This document shows positions 7,149 to 14,444 of a stretch of 18,970 nucleotides of DNA, in pieces. This DNA is from Chloroflexota bacterium (GTDB lineage: Bacteria; Chloroflexota; UBA6077; CF-72). Numbering within the stretch: the first letter of the stretch is position 1; the number at the start of each line of letters is the position of its first letter. The stretch is from NCBI GenBank assembly GCA_019247135.1, contig JAFAPL010000816.1, positions 1 through 18,970 of the forward strand, read 5' to 3'. The position numbers and the translations under genes are program-made. The notes beneath the pieces are model-generated. The model had not been told where the DNA came from. It searched no databases and worked only from the letters and a program-made list of their open reading frames with translations.

Positions 7149-8261
7149 TCAGGACTTGCCGGGGAGGTCCCAGGGAATGCCCGTGTGCTCGGCGACCCAG
7201 TGGAGCTCGTCCACGGTGAACTGCTCCAGTGGGATGCCACCCTTCGTGTAGTTGCGCACTTTTTCGTTTTCAATTTCCCCCGGCGCATAGACGCGTTCGA
7301 ATCCGGCACGTGGCGTCGTCGCGTGGATCCGATCGCGCAGCTCGCGGACCTGAGTCGTGAACTGCGCGGGATCGACGAATTGCGCGACGTCGTACGCGGT
7401 GAACCAGTGGCTGGTTGAGCCGTGGACCTGGCCACCTTCCGGTCTGGTGCGCTGATCGTCGTAGACGTTGCCGGACAGGAAATTGTTGATCGCCGCCAAG
7501 ACGATGGCCATGCCCGAGCCCTTGTACTCGGTGAGCGGCGCGTAGGATCCGCCGTTCTGGCGCGCGGCGGGGTCCGTCGTCGGTTCACCGCTTTTGTCCA
7601 GGGCCCAGTTGGTCGAGGGTAGCGGCTCGTGGCGGCGGCGGTAGATATCCAGACGATTCCCGGCGACGACGCTCAGGGCGATGTCGAGGAACATCGAGTC
7701 CATGTCCGCCGGTTGAAGCTCGGCGCTCTCGTCCACGACGTGGGTCGGCACGACCCACGCGGGTGGGTTGTTGCCGACGAGCGCCTCCCTGGCGCCCCAT
7801 GGCGCAATGCTCGCCGTGGCGGTCGTGAAGGCGAAACCGATCATGTTGTGCTGGAGCGCCAGTCGCGCCCAGTAGCCGGATGCGCCGTAGTGATTGCTGT
7901 GTCGGACGAACACGTTGCCGACACCGAACTCGCGGGCGAGCGCGATGGCGCGCTCCATGCCAACGTGACCTGCCACGTGCCCGTGGGCGTTGTCGGCGTC
8001 GATGATTTTCGCCGCCGCCGGACCGCCGACTTCCTGGATGTTCGGGCGCGGATTGATGCGCTTGTCGAGCAGGCCAGACACGTAGTTGCGGAGGTTCTTC
8101 AGCCCGTGCGTGACGGTACCGTGCAGGTCCGCGTCGACGATCGCGACGCCGGCTTTGCGGGCAGCGTCTTCAGGTACACCAGCTGCGATGTAGGCACGAG
8201 TTGCGAATTCGACCGCCCAGTCACGCGGGACGGTTGCCGCGGCACGGACCACTTCCACCAT
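7149..8261 (-). CDS. Malate/L-lactate dehydrogenase-like (Ldh2/AllD family) oxidoreductase
   Basis: This 370-residue protein belongs to the Ldh2 family, a non-Rossmann NAD(P)-dependent dehydrogenase fold. It shows DADLHGTVTHGLKNLRNY near the N terminus, ADNAHGHVAGHVGMERAI, the catalytic-region VRHSNHYGASGYWA, and TEYKGSGMAIVLAAINNFLSG. Members reduce 2-oxo acids or oxidise 2-hydroxy acids (malate, lactate, ureidoglycolate, 2,3-diketogulonate, sulfolactate). It is slightly longer than the usual 330-360 residues because of a segment near LDIYRRRHEPLPSTNWALDKSG. The ATG is at 8261. It lies 50 bases after the BFN nuclease gene and 92 bases before the SDR gene, all on the minus strand. Its role in the cluster may be handling the 2-oxo acid end product (inference). 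Confidence 0.93.
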   Translation of the reverse strand: MVEVVRAAATVPRDWAVEFATRAYIAAGVPEDAARKAGVAIVDADLHGTVTHGLKNLRNYVSGLLDKRINPRPNIQEVGGPAAAKIIDADNAHGHVAGHVGMERAIALAREFGVGNVFVRHSNHYGASGYWARLALQHNMIGFAFTTATASIAPWGAREALVGNNPPAWVVPTHVVDESAELQPADMDSMFLDIALSVVAGNRLDIYRRRHEPLPSTNWALDKSGEPTTDPAARQNGGSYAPLTEYKGSGMAIVLAAINNFLSGNVYDDQRTRPEGGQVHGSTSHWFTAYDVAQFVDPAQFTTQVRELRDRIHATTPRAGFERVYAPGEIENEKVRNYTKGGIPLEQFTVDELHWVAEHTGIPWDLPGKS

Positions 8262-8311
8262 TGGAAGCTACGGTAGCGCGCCGCTGGTGCGGAGCGCATC
8301 TGTGCCCCGCG

Positions 8312-8833
8312 TCAGCTTTGCTGTTGGGGGCCTTCGGGGCCGAGATCGTCGATGTCGAGCGTTTCGATGAACTCTTTGAACGGGGTCAGCTTCGACTCGT
8401 CAACGGGTGTCTCGGGCTCGTCAGCAGATGCTTCCTGAGGTGTCACACCCGCCTGGTCGAGCACGGCCTCATCGACGAAGATCGGGGTCTCGGTCCGTAC
8501 CGCCAGTGCAATCGCATCCGACGGGCGGATATCGACGCGCTGCTCATTCGTCGCTTGCTCGAGCACCAGTCGGGCGTAGAACGTGTTGTCCGTCAGTTCG
8601 ACGATTTCGACCCGTCGCAGATGACCACCCAGGTTGGCGATGATGGTGGCAAACACGTCGTGCGTCATCGGCCGTGGCGGCCGCACTCCTTGCAGCGGCA
8701 TCGCGATCGCCTGAGCCTCGAGTGGGCCGATCCCAATAGGCAACACGCGCTCGCCGTCTCGTTCTTTGAGCAGGAGTAGTGGCGTCGAGCTCGGTGGCGC
8801 GATACCCAGACCCGCGATGCTGACTTCGATCAT
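8312..8833 (-). CDS. Bifunctional nuclease domain (BFN/DUF151) protein
   Basis: This 173-residue protein carries the BFN domain over about residues 1-130: MIEVSIAGLGI, LLLKERDGERVLPIGIGPLEAQAIA, RPMTHDVFATIIANLGG, FYARLVL and VDIRPSDAIALAVRTETPIFVDEAVLDQAG are the conserved blocks. Family members in plants have RNase and DNase activity; bacterial members, often near signalling or metabolic genes, are poorly characterised. The C-terminal 40 residues are acidic and Pro-rich, with an FKEFIETLDIDDLGPEG segment like the tails of many bacterial members. The ATG is at 8833, 21 bases after the histidine kinase stop, so it may be co-transcribed with the two-component genes. Whether it cuts nucleic acid here is unproven. 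Confidence 0.93.
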   Translation of the reverse strand: MIEVSIAGLGIAPPSSTPLLLLKERDGERVLPIGIGPLEAQAIAMPLQGVRPPRPMTHDVFATIIANLGGHLRRVEIVELTDNTFYARLVLEQATNEQRVDIRPSDAIALAVRTETPIFVDEAVLDQAGVTPQEASADEPETPVDESKLTPFKEFIETLDIDDLGPEGPQQQS

Positions 8834-8854
8834 GCCGCGTCTTTCAGTATGGAC

Positions 8855-10870
8855 TCACGGGCGTTGCTGTGTGGCAATTGGCAGCCACACCGACAGAGTG
8901 CTGCCACACTGCTCGCCCGGACTCGTCGCCCAAATGTGACCCCCGTGCGCCTCGATCAGTTGGCGGCAGATCGCGAGGCCAAGACCGAGACCGGGAATCT
9001 GTTGCGCGGCCGCGTTGGACGCGCGCCCGAACACCTCGAAAATCCGAGACTCCTGGCCCATCGGCAAACCGATGCCGCTGTCGGTCACGTTGATGCGGAC
9101 CCCGTCGCCGTCGGGTCCCACCGAAACGAGGATATGACCTCCCTCGGGTGAGTACTTCACGGCATTGCTCAGCAGGTTGTCCAACACCTGTTCGAGACGG
9201 ACCGGGTCGATATCGACGACTAGCCCGTCGCGCACGTCAAGCTGGAACTCGTGGCTGGCTTGCGTCGCGACATAGCGGCCAACGATCTCGCTGACAAACT
9301 CACCAATGTCGACCGCCTGCGGTCGAAGTTTCAACTGCCCGGTGCGCAGCCGCGAGATGTCGAGCAAGTCTTCGACGAGTGTGCTCAACCGATCAGCCGC
9401 GCGAGCGATGCTGTCGAGGTGGCGCATGCCGTAGACAGGGTCGAAGCGTTCACGTTCGATCGCACGCTTGAGCAGCTGCGCCGTCGCCTTTACAGCGGTG
9501 ACCGGAGTGCGCAGCTCGTGCGAGGCGATCGAGAGGAATTCGTCCTGGGCGCGTACAGCTTCTTCGGCCTCCGCACGCGCGCGGCGTTCGGATTGGTGGG
9601 CGGCGGCGCGATCGATCGCCTGCGCGCCAACCTCGGCCAGCGCGAGCAGCAGGCCCCGCTGGTCGTCGTCGATGCGGCGCGGGGCGCCGAACCATACAGC
9701 GAGTGCCGCCAGGACGTGGTCGTCGACTACGAGTGGGACGACGCCCCACTCGTCTCTGAACAGAGGCCGACGCGTGCTGAACACCTCCATCACGGGTGAC
9801 GGGATGTCTCCGGACGCGTTCGGCATGTCAGTCGCGTATGCAATGCGGATCCCGCTCGCGTCAGAGCCATCGGCGAGCTCGTCTGGTATGGCCACCAGGC
9901 CGCCCGCCGCGCCCAGTGAGCTCACGCCTGACTCGGTCAGGATGCGGGCAGCATCCTCTGGTCGGATGACCGCCGCCAGCGCGGCTGTCGTTGCCTGGAG
10001 GCGACCGAGGCGCTCGGCGGTTCGCTCGGCAGCGAAGCGCGTCGCACGCTCGCGCTCAGCTTCGACGCGATCGGTCATGTCGCGAGTGACCTTGGCGTAG
10101 CCCGCGAGTTGACCAGCGTCGTCGGTGAGCGCCGTAATGACCACGTCTGCCCAGAAGCGTGAACCATCTTTGCGAACGCGCCAGCCCTCCGTCTCAACGC
10201 GACCCTCAGCGCGAGCAATGCCGAGGAGCTGCGCGGGCATTCGTGCGAGACGGTCTTCGGGCGTATAGAAGCGCTCGAAGCTCTGCCCGATGATCTCGTC
10301 TGGCGCGTAGCCCTTCAATCGCATCGCGCCCTGGTTCCAGGTCAGGACGATGCCGTCGGGTGACAGCATGAACACGGCATAGTCCTTGATGCTGGCGACC
10401 AGCAGACGGAAGCGTTCCTCGCTCTGGCGCAGCCGTTCCTCGGACTGGCGTTGGTCCGACAGGTCCCGCGTGATCTTCGCGAATCCACGGAGCACGCCGG
10501 TGTCGTCGTACAGAGCCGTGATCACCACGTCGGCCCAGAAATGGCTACCGTCCTTTTTGACACGCCAGCCGCGGTGCTCAACACGGCCTTCACTACGTGC
10601 AATCCCGAGCAGGTTCTGCGGCAACCCTGCCTCGCGATCCTCGGGGCGGTAGAAGCGTTCGAAGCTCTCGCCGATGATTTCGTCGGCCGTGTACCCTTTG
10701 AGACGTTCGGCTCCAGCATTCCAACTCGCAATCCGTCCCTCCGGAGTCAGAAGGAAGATCGCGTAGTCGACCACGCGGTCGACGAGCAAACGGAAGAGGG
10801 CCGCGTCCTGGATGCGCCGTCGGTCGACCGACTGATTGGCCCGGCCTGGGGGCGGGCTGGCTCGATTCAC
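8855..10870 (-). CDS. PAS-PAS-GAF sensor histidine kinase
   Basis: Using GTG 10870 as the start, the product is 671 residues: PAS1 about 26-141, PAS2 about 154-269, GAF-like region 289-421, HisKA 440-505 with phospho-acceptor His450 in SHELRTP, and a HATPase domain with N box (DNLLSNAVKYSP), G1 (DSGIGLP), F box (FEVFGR) and G2 (GLGLGLAI). No membrane segment is seen, so the kinase is probably cytosolic. A longer in-frame start at 10948 exists, but its extra 26 Arg-rich residues are just the response-regulator coding sequence read out of frame. GTG 10870 sits five bases past the regulator stop with GAGG just upstream, so it is preferred. It is probably co-transcribed with and paired to that response regulator. 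The signal is unknown; PAS and GAF domains suggest a small ligand, redox or light input. Confidence 0.95.
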   Translation of the reverse strand: MNRASPPPGRANQSVDRRRIQDAALFRLLVDRVVDYAIFLLTPEGRIASWNAGAERLKGYTADEIIGESFERFYRPEDREAGLPQNLLGIARSEGRVEHRGWRVKKDGSHFWADVVITALYDDTGVLRGFAKITRDLSDQRQSEERLRQSEERFRLLVASIKDYAVFMLSPDGIVLTWNQGAMRLKGYAPDEIIGQSFERFYTPEDRLARMPAQLLGIARAEGRVETEGWRVRKDGSRFWADVVITALTDDAGQLAGYAKVTRDMTDRVEAERERATRFAAERTAERLGRLQATTAALAAVIRPEDAARILTESGVSSLGAAGGLVAIPDELADGSDASGIRIAYATDMPNASGDIPSPVMEVFSTRRPLFRDEWGVVPLVVDDHVLAALAVWFGAPRRIDDDQRGLLLALAEVGAQAIDRAAAHQSERRARAEAEEAVRAQDEFLSIASHELRTPVTAVKATAQLLKRAIERERFDPVYGMRHLDSIARAADRLSTLVEDLLDISRLRTGQLKLRPQAVDIGEFVSEIVGRYVATQASHEFQLDVRDGLVVDIDPVRLEQVLDNLLSNAVKYSPEGGHILVSVGPDGDGVRINVTDSGIGLPMGQESRIFEVFGRASNAAAQQIPGLGLGLAICRQLIEAHGGHIWATSPGEQCGSTLSVWLPIATQQRP
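10064..10411 (-). repeat. Second copy of a duplicated PAS-coding segment
   Basis: This segment encodes PAS2 (SFERFYTPEDRLARMPAQLL, then WRVRKDGSRFWADVVITAL). It is collinear with the first copy, and the two are joined by a short linker containing QSEERLRQSEERFRLL. Confidence 0.8.
10448..10795 (-). repeat. First copy of a duplicated PAS-coding segment
   Basis: This segment encodes PAS1 (SFERFYRPEDREAGLPQNLL, then WRVKKDGSHFWADVVITAL). It has the same length as the second copy at 10064-10411, offset by 384 bases. The protein copies are strikingly similar through the C-terminal half, which indicates tandem duplication within the gene. Confidence 0.8.
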
Positions 10871-10875
10871 TGGCC

Positions 10876-11256
10876 TCAAGCGGCCCGCTGTACGAGCCGA
10901 TCGACGGCGCCGACCAGCACGTCCAGGTCGAACGGCTTTGCGATGCACCCGTTGACGCCGAGTGTCTCCGCGTCTCTCGGCAGGTCACGATGCGCGGAGA
11001 TGACCAGAATGGGCGTCCCTTGACATGCGGGCTCGAGACGGCAGTGCTCGATGAACGCCCAGCCGTCCATCACAGGCATCATCAAATCGAGCACTATCGC
11101 ACCTGGGCGCTGCTCGCGCACAAGTGCGAGCGCCTCGGCACCGTTCGAGGCTCGTTGAACGAAGTAGCCTTCCAGCTCGAGCGCCTCGGCGACAGTCGAT
11201 CGGATGGTGACATCGTCGTCGACAACCAATACTCGCGCTATTGCCTCCGCCGCCAC
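10876..11256 (-). CDS. Single-domain (CheY-like) response regulator
   Basis: From GTG 11256 the product is 126 residues, the normal size of a lone receiver domain. Acidic residues Asp13-15 (VLVVDDD), phospho-acceptor Asp57 (IVLDLMMPVMDGW), switch Ser87 (ILVISAH) and Lys107 (CIAKPFD) are all present. There is no output domain, so it probably acts by protein contact or phosphotransfer. The frame stays open upstream to an ATG at 11556, but that extension lies antisense to the divergent HTH-WYL gene and has no receiver-domain features, so I reject it. The GTG lacks a strong ribosome binding site. The stop is five bases before the kinase start, which makes the pair almost certainly cognate and co-transcribed. 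Confidence 0.92.
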   Translation of the reverse strand: MAAEAIARVLVVDDDVTIRSTVAEALELEGYFVQRASNGAEALALVREQRPGAIVLDLMMPVMDGWAFIEHCRLEPACQGTPILVISAHRDLPRDAETLGVNGCIAKPFDLDVLVGAVDRLVQRAA

Positions 11257-11356
11257 CGCTTCTACTGTACCGTGCTTCGGCGCGCAGCATGGGTTGGTGG
11301 CACCCGCGCGCGGGCTGCTCGTCGGCGGTTGCGGTCGTTTTCTGACCTGAATCGAG

Positions 11357-11362
11357 CATAAT
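11357..11362 (+). promoter_or_regulatory. Possible -10 element (CATAAT) of the HTH-WYL gene
   Basis: CATAAT lies nine bases before the ATG at 11371, within the 114-base divergent region shared with the response regulator. A weak TCGTTT at 11335-11340 is 16 bases upstream. No Shine-Dalgarno sequence precedes the ATG, so the mRNA could be leaderless or nearly so. Confidence 0.3.
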
Positions 11363-11370
11363 CTCAGCTC

Positions 11371-12405
11371 ATGGCGAACACGAGCTCGCGCATGCTGCGC
11401 CTGCTCTCCCTGCTGCAGACGCACCGCTACTGGCCCGGCGCCGAGCTCGCCGACCGACTCGGCATCTCCGCCCGCAGCCTCAGACGCGACGTCGATCGCC
11501 TGCGTGAGCTCGGTTATCCAGTGACGGCGCATCGCGGCGTCGCCGGTGGCTATCAACTGGCGGCCGGTGCCGCTCTGCCGCCGCTGCTGCTCGACGACGA
11601 CGAAGCAGTCGCCCTGGCCATTGGCTTGCGCGCCGCGGCGCAGGGCGCGATCGCGGGAATCGAGGACGCGTCAGTGCGGGCACTCGCGAAAGTGGTTCAG
11701 GTGATGCCGCCGCGGCTCCGTCGTCGTGTGGACGCACTGCGTTCGGCGATGCAACCCGCCGCCTGGAGCAACGACGCGAACGTCGACCCCGGTGTCCTGA
11801 CAGTCCTCGCGCAGGCCTGCCGTGACGAAGAGCGAGTCCGCTTCACGTACACCGCCCAGAACGGCGAACAGACGGCGCGTCACGTGGAGCCGCACCGCCT
11901 GGTCGCTCTCGGACGGCGTTGGTACCTGGTCGCCTATGACTTGCGACGAGAGGACTGGCGCAGTTTTCGCCTCGATCGCATCGAGCAACCGCGCAGCACC
12001 GAGATCCGCTTCCAACCGCGACAGTTGCCGGCGGAGGATGCCGTCGCGTTCGTGCGCGCCAACTGGGGCGCTCCGGCGACGCAACACCGGATCGAGGTGA
12101 TCGTGTACGCGCCGCCAGGCCGCGTGCGCGGGATGGTTGGTCAGTGGGCGAACGTCGAAGAAATTGATGCGGAGCGAACTCGCCTGCGAATGACGGCGGA
12201 CACTCTGGATTGGCCGGCGTTTGCGCTCGGGATGCTGCGTACCGACTTTCTCGTCGTGAGTCCGCCGGAGCTCGTACAACATGTTCAGGAGTGGTCGGAG
12301 CGCTTCGCGCGCTGCACGGATTCGACGTTCGCGGCAGCAAGCCAGCTCGAACCGTTCACGCGGGCTGCCGCCTCAACTAGCCACACCAATCAACCTGGCG
12401 GTTGA
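11371..12405 (+). CDS. HTH (DeoR-type) and WYL-domain transcriptional regulator
   Basis: This 344-residue protein begins MANTSSRMLRLLSLLQTHR with an N-terminal winged helix-turn-helix (about 1-60; GAELADRLGISARSLRRDVDRLRELGYPV). It continues into a central region and a WYL domain (about 150-220) with RRWYLVAYD and RSFRLDRIEQP, and ends with the WCX-type tail. The family senses nucleic acid, nucleotide or other small ligands and represses or activates nearby genes, often DNA-damage, defence or metabolic ones. ATG 11371 is the natural start. The gene is divergent from the two-component operon, 114 bases away, so it may control that promoter as well as its own (inference). The last codons overlap one arm of the inverted repeat at 12397-12427. 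Ligand is unknown. Confidence 0.94.
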   Translation: MANTSSRMLRLLSLLQTHRYWPGAELADRLGISARSLRRDVDRLRELGYPVTAHRGVAGGYQLAAGAALPPLLLDDDEAVALAIGLRAAAQGAIAGIEDASVRALAKVVQVMPPRLRRRVDALRSAMQPAAWSNDANVDPGVLTVLAQACRDEERVRFTYTAQNGEQTARHVEPHRLVALGRRWYLVAYDLRREDWRSFRLDRIEQPRSTEIRFQPRQLPAEDAVAFVRANWGAPATQHRIEVIVYAPPGRVRGMVGQWANVEEIDAERTRLRMTADTLDWPAFALGMLRTDFLVVSPPELVQHVQEWSERFARCTDSTFAAASQLEPFTRAAASTSHTNQPGG

Positions 12406-12427
12406 ACAATCTGGACGCAAAACCGCC
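12397..12427. terminator. Possible weak bidirectional terminator hairpin between convergent genes
   Basis: GGCGGTT (12397-12403) pairs perfectly with AACCGCC (12421-12427) across a 17-base loop, between the stop of the HTH-WYL gene and the stop of the quinone-oxidoreductase-like gene. The loop is long and no good U-tract follows on either strand, so a terminator role is only possible. Confidence 0.3.
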
Positions 12428-12476
12428 CAATCGTTGTGTTCAGAAGTGTTCAGAGGGCTCGGCGTGACGATGCGGG

Positions 12477-13460
12477 CTAGCTGACCTGGAGCACCGTATT
12501 GCCGATGCTCGAGACACGCTCCACGTGGGCGTGAGCTCGAGCGATATCGTCCAGCGACAGACGCGAGGTGATCAGCGGGTGCAACCCGCCCGCTGCCAGC
12601 GCCCGTGTGATCTCGGACATGGCAGCCTGCTTTGCGGACTCCGCCATCGTGTACACGAGGATCGCGTGCACGGTGATGTTCTTCACCATCAACTGACGGA
12701 ACGGCACTTCAGGTTTTTCGGCGCCACGTGAAGCATAACTGGCGATGACCCCGTTCGGTTTGAGGCACGCCGTGCTGGTCGCGAGGTTGCCGCCGAAGTC
12801 CACGTCGACGACACGCTCCACACCAGCGTTGGAGGTGAACTTTTGCACCTCGGCGGCAACATCCTGTTCACGATAGTTCAGGACCTGTGATGCGCCGCGG
12901 TCGCGCGCCACGCGAGCTTTCTCTTCGGAGCTGACGGTCGCGAAGACGGTCGCGCCGCCCCACACCGCTAGCTGGATCGCGGTACTCCCGACACCTCCGG
13001 CGCCGCCCGTCACCAGAATCGTCTGGCCATGCACCGGACCGTCGGCGAAGACCGCGCGGTGTGCAGTCATTGCCGGAATACCCAGGCACGCTCCGCTATC
13101 GAAATCAACACTGTGTGGCAGTCGCACCGCGCGATTGGCAGGTACGACGCAGTACTCGGCCGCGGTGCCGCCCTGGCGATTGAATGTCGCCTCGTACACC
13201 CACACGCGTTCGCCGACTCGGTGGGTCGGAACTCCGCCGCCGACGGCGTCGATCACGCCCGCGCCGTCCTGGTGCGGGATGACCCACGGAAACGCCATCG
13301 GAGCCTGCCGACCGGAGCGGCCGTAGGTGTCGGACGGATTCACACCGGAGGCATGAATTCGTACGCGCACCTCACCGGCGCGCGGCTCCGGCCGATCACG
13401 CTCGCCAACTTGCAAGACGTCCTGTGGGTCACCCTGTCGCTCGTACCATGCGGCGCGCAT
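12477..13460 (-). CDS. Zinc-independent quinone-oxidoreductase-like MDR family protein
   Basis: This 327-residue protein is a medium-chain dehydrogenase/reductase of the quinone oxidoreductase (QOR) group. The GroES-like N-terminal domain contains VRIHASGVNPSDTYGR and HQDGAGVIDAVG, and the Rossmann domain contains TGGAGGVGSTAIQLA (NADPH binding). The catalytic-zinc Cys/His pattern of alcohol dehydrogenases is absent, as expected for QORs. Such enzymes reduce quinones or activated double bonds with NADPH. ATG 13460 has no clear ribosome binding site, but the start fits the family (MRAAWYE). It is last in a three-gene minus-strand operon, 15 bases after the luciferase-like gene, and converges on the HTH-WYL gene. 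Substrate is not known. Confidence 0.94.
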   Translation of the reverse strand: MRAAWYERQGDPQDVLQVGERDRPEPRAGEVRVRIHASGVNPSDTYGRSGRQAPMAFPWVIPHQDGAGVIDAVGGGVPTHRVGERVWVYEATFNRQGGTAAEYCVVPANRAVRLPHSVDFDSGACLGIPAMTAHRAVFADGPVHGQTILVTGGAGGVGSTAIQLAVWGGATVFATVSSEEKARVARDRGASQVLNYREQDVAAEVQKFTSNAGVERVVDVDFGGNLATSTACLKPNGVIASYASRGAEKPEVPFRQLMVKNITVHAILVYTMAESAKQAAMSEITRALAAGGLHPLITSRLSLDDIARAHAHVERVSSIGNTVLQVS

Positions 13461-13475
13461 GGTCGAATGCTACAG

Positions 13476-14444
13476 CTACTGACGTCGCGCTCGCGGGACG
13501 ACCTCACGACTGAGGAGTTCGATTGCGTGCCAGTAGTTGGGCCATTCGGCTGATTCGGCCTGGTTGAAGATGTGATGATTGATGCCGATGTCAGTCAGGG
13601 TGCGAATCTGCTTCAAGATGACGTCCGGAGTTCCGACTACCGTGCGTGCGGCGAGCGCGTCCGGAGAGATACCGGCCCGAGTCGAAAGCTCTTCGGTCAT
13701 TCGTTTTGCGGCGGCCGTATCTGGTGCGATCGCCATGAACGTCATCTTGCAAATATCGAAATCCGTTACCTCACGACTTGTCGCGCGACAAGCGGAGGCA
13801 AACGCATCGTAGCGTTCTTTGATCAGTGCACGGTCCGTACCGCCACCGGCCAGATTCCAACCGGTTGCGTACCGCACCGTCAGATCGAACATCTGTGGCC
13901 CACCCGCCGCGAGCCAGAGTGGGACTGTTGGCACAACGGTCTGCAGGCTGGCGTCGCGAAGCGTGTAGTAGCGCCCATCGAAGGTGACGGACTCACCTGC
14001 CAGCAGGCGCGCAACAATCGGAACGTACTCCTTGAAGCGACCGATACGGTGGTCGAAGTCGAAGCCGAACGCGGTATGTTCGCGAATCTGGTTGCCAGCG
14101 CCGAGTCCCAGGATCAGTCGACCGTGTGCCAGTTCCTGGATCGCGCCAGCCATTTTCGCCAGCAGCGCGGGATGGCGGAATCCCGCCGCCAGCACATTCG
14201 TGCCGAGTTGAACCTTCTCCGTCTTCACCGCCAGCGCTGTCAGGAGGGTCCAGACCTCAGGGTACGTTTCGACCTTGCCGTCCCGCTCGAAGTAGAAATG
14301 GTCCGGCAGCCAGATGGCGTCGAAGCCCAGTTGTTCGACACGCACACCGTCCTCCAGCATGACGGTGTGACTTGGAAATGGCGTGCTGGCTCGATCGCCA
14401 GCGCCGCGCGAGATCAGGTGGACTCCGAACGCAAGCGGCCGCAT
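13476..14444 (-). CDS. LLM-class (luciferase-like) F420-type flavin oxidoreductase
   Basis: This 322-residue protein belongs to the same broad LLM superfamily as the 346-1200 gene but to a different subfamily, because the sequences align poorly outside the core. Visible blocks are AIWLPDHFYF, EKVQLGTNVLAAGFRHPALLAK, HGRLILGLGAGNQIREH, FGFDFDHRIGRFKEY and PTVPLWLAAGGPQM. A deazaflavin or flavin-dependent hydride transfer or monooxygenation is likely. Its ATG shares one base with the TAA of the DapA-like gene (TAATG), suggesting translational coupling, and the quinone-oxidoreductase-like gene follows 15 bases downstream. Confident at family level; the reaction is unknown. Confidence 0.93.
   Translation of the reverse strand: MRPLAFGVHLISRGAGDRASTPFPSHTVMLEDGVRVEQLGFDAIWLPDHFYFERDGKVETYPEVWTLLTALAVKTEKVQLGTNVLAAGFRHPALLAKMAGAIQELAHGRLILGLGAGNQIREHTAFGFDFDHRIGRFKEYVPIVARLLAGESVTFDGRYYTLRDASLQTVVPTVPLWLAAGGPQMFDLTVRYATGWNLAGGGTDRALIKERYDAFASACRATSREVTDFDICKMTFMAIAPDTAAAKRMTEELSTRAGISPDALAARTVVGTPDVILKQIRTLTDIGINHHIFNQAESAEWPNYWHAIELLSREVVPRARRQ

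Noticed and set aside
10871..10948. N-terminal extension of the histidine kinase to ATG 10948
   Set aside because: The Arg-rich extra residues are the response-regulator gene in another frame; GTG 10870 with GAGG upstream is better.
11257..11556. N-terminal extension of the response regulator to ATG 11556
   Set aside because: The extra 100 residues are antisense to the HTH-WYL gene and contain no receiver-domain features; GTG 11256 gives a normal-length domain.
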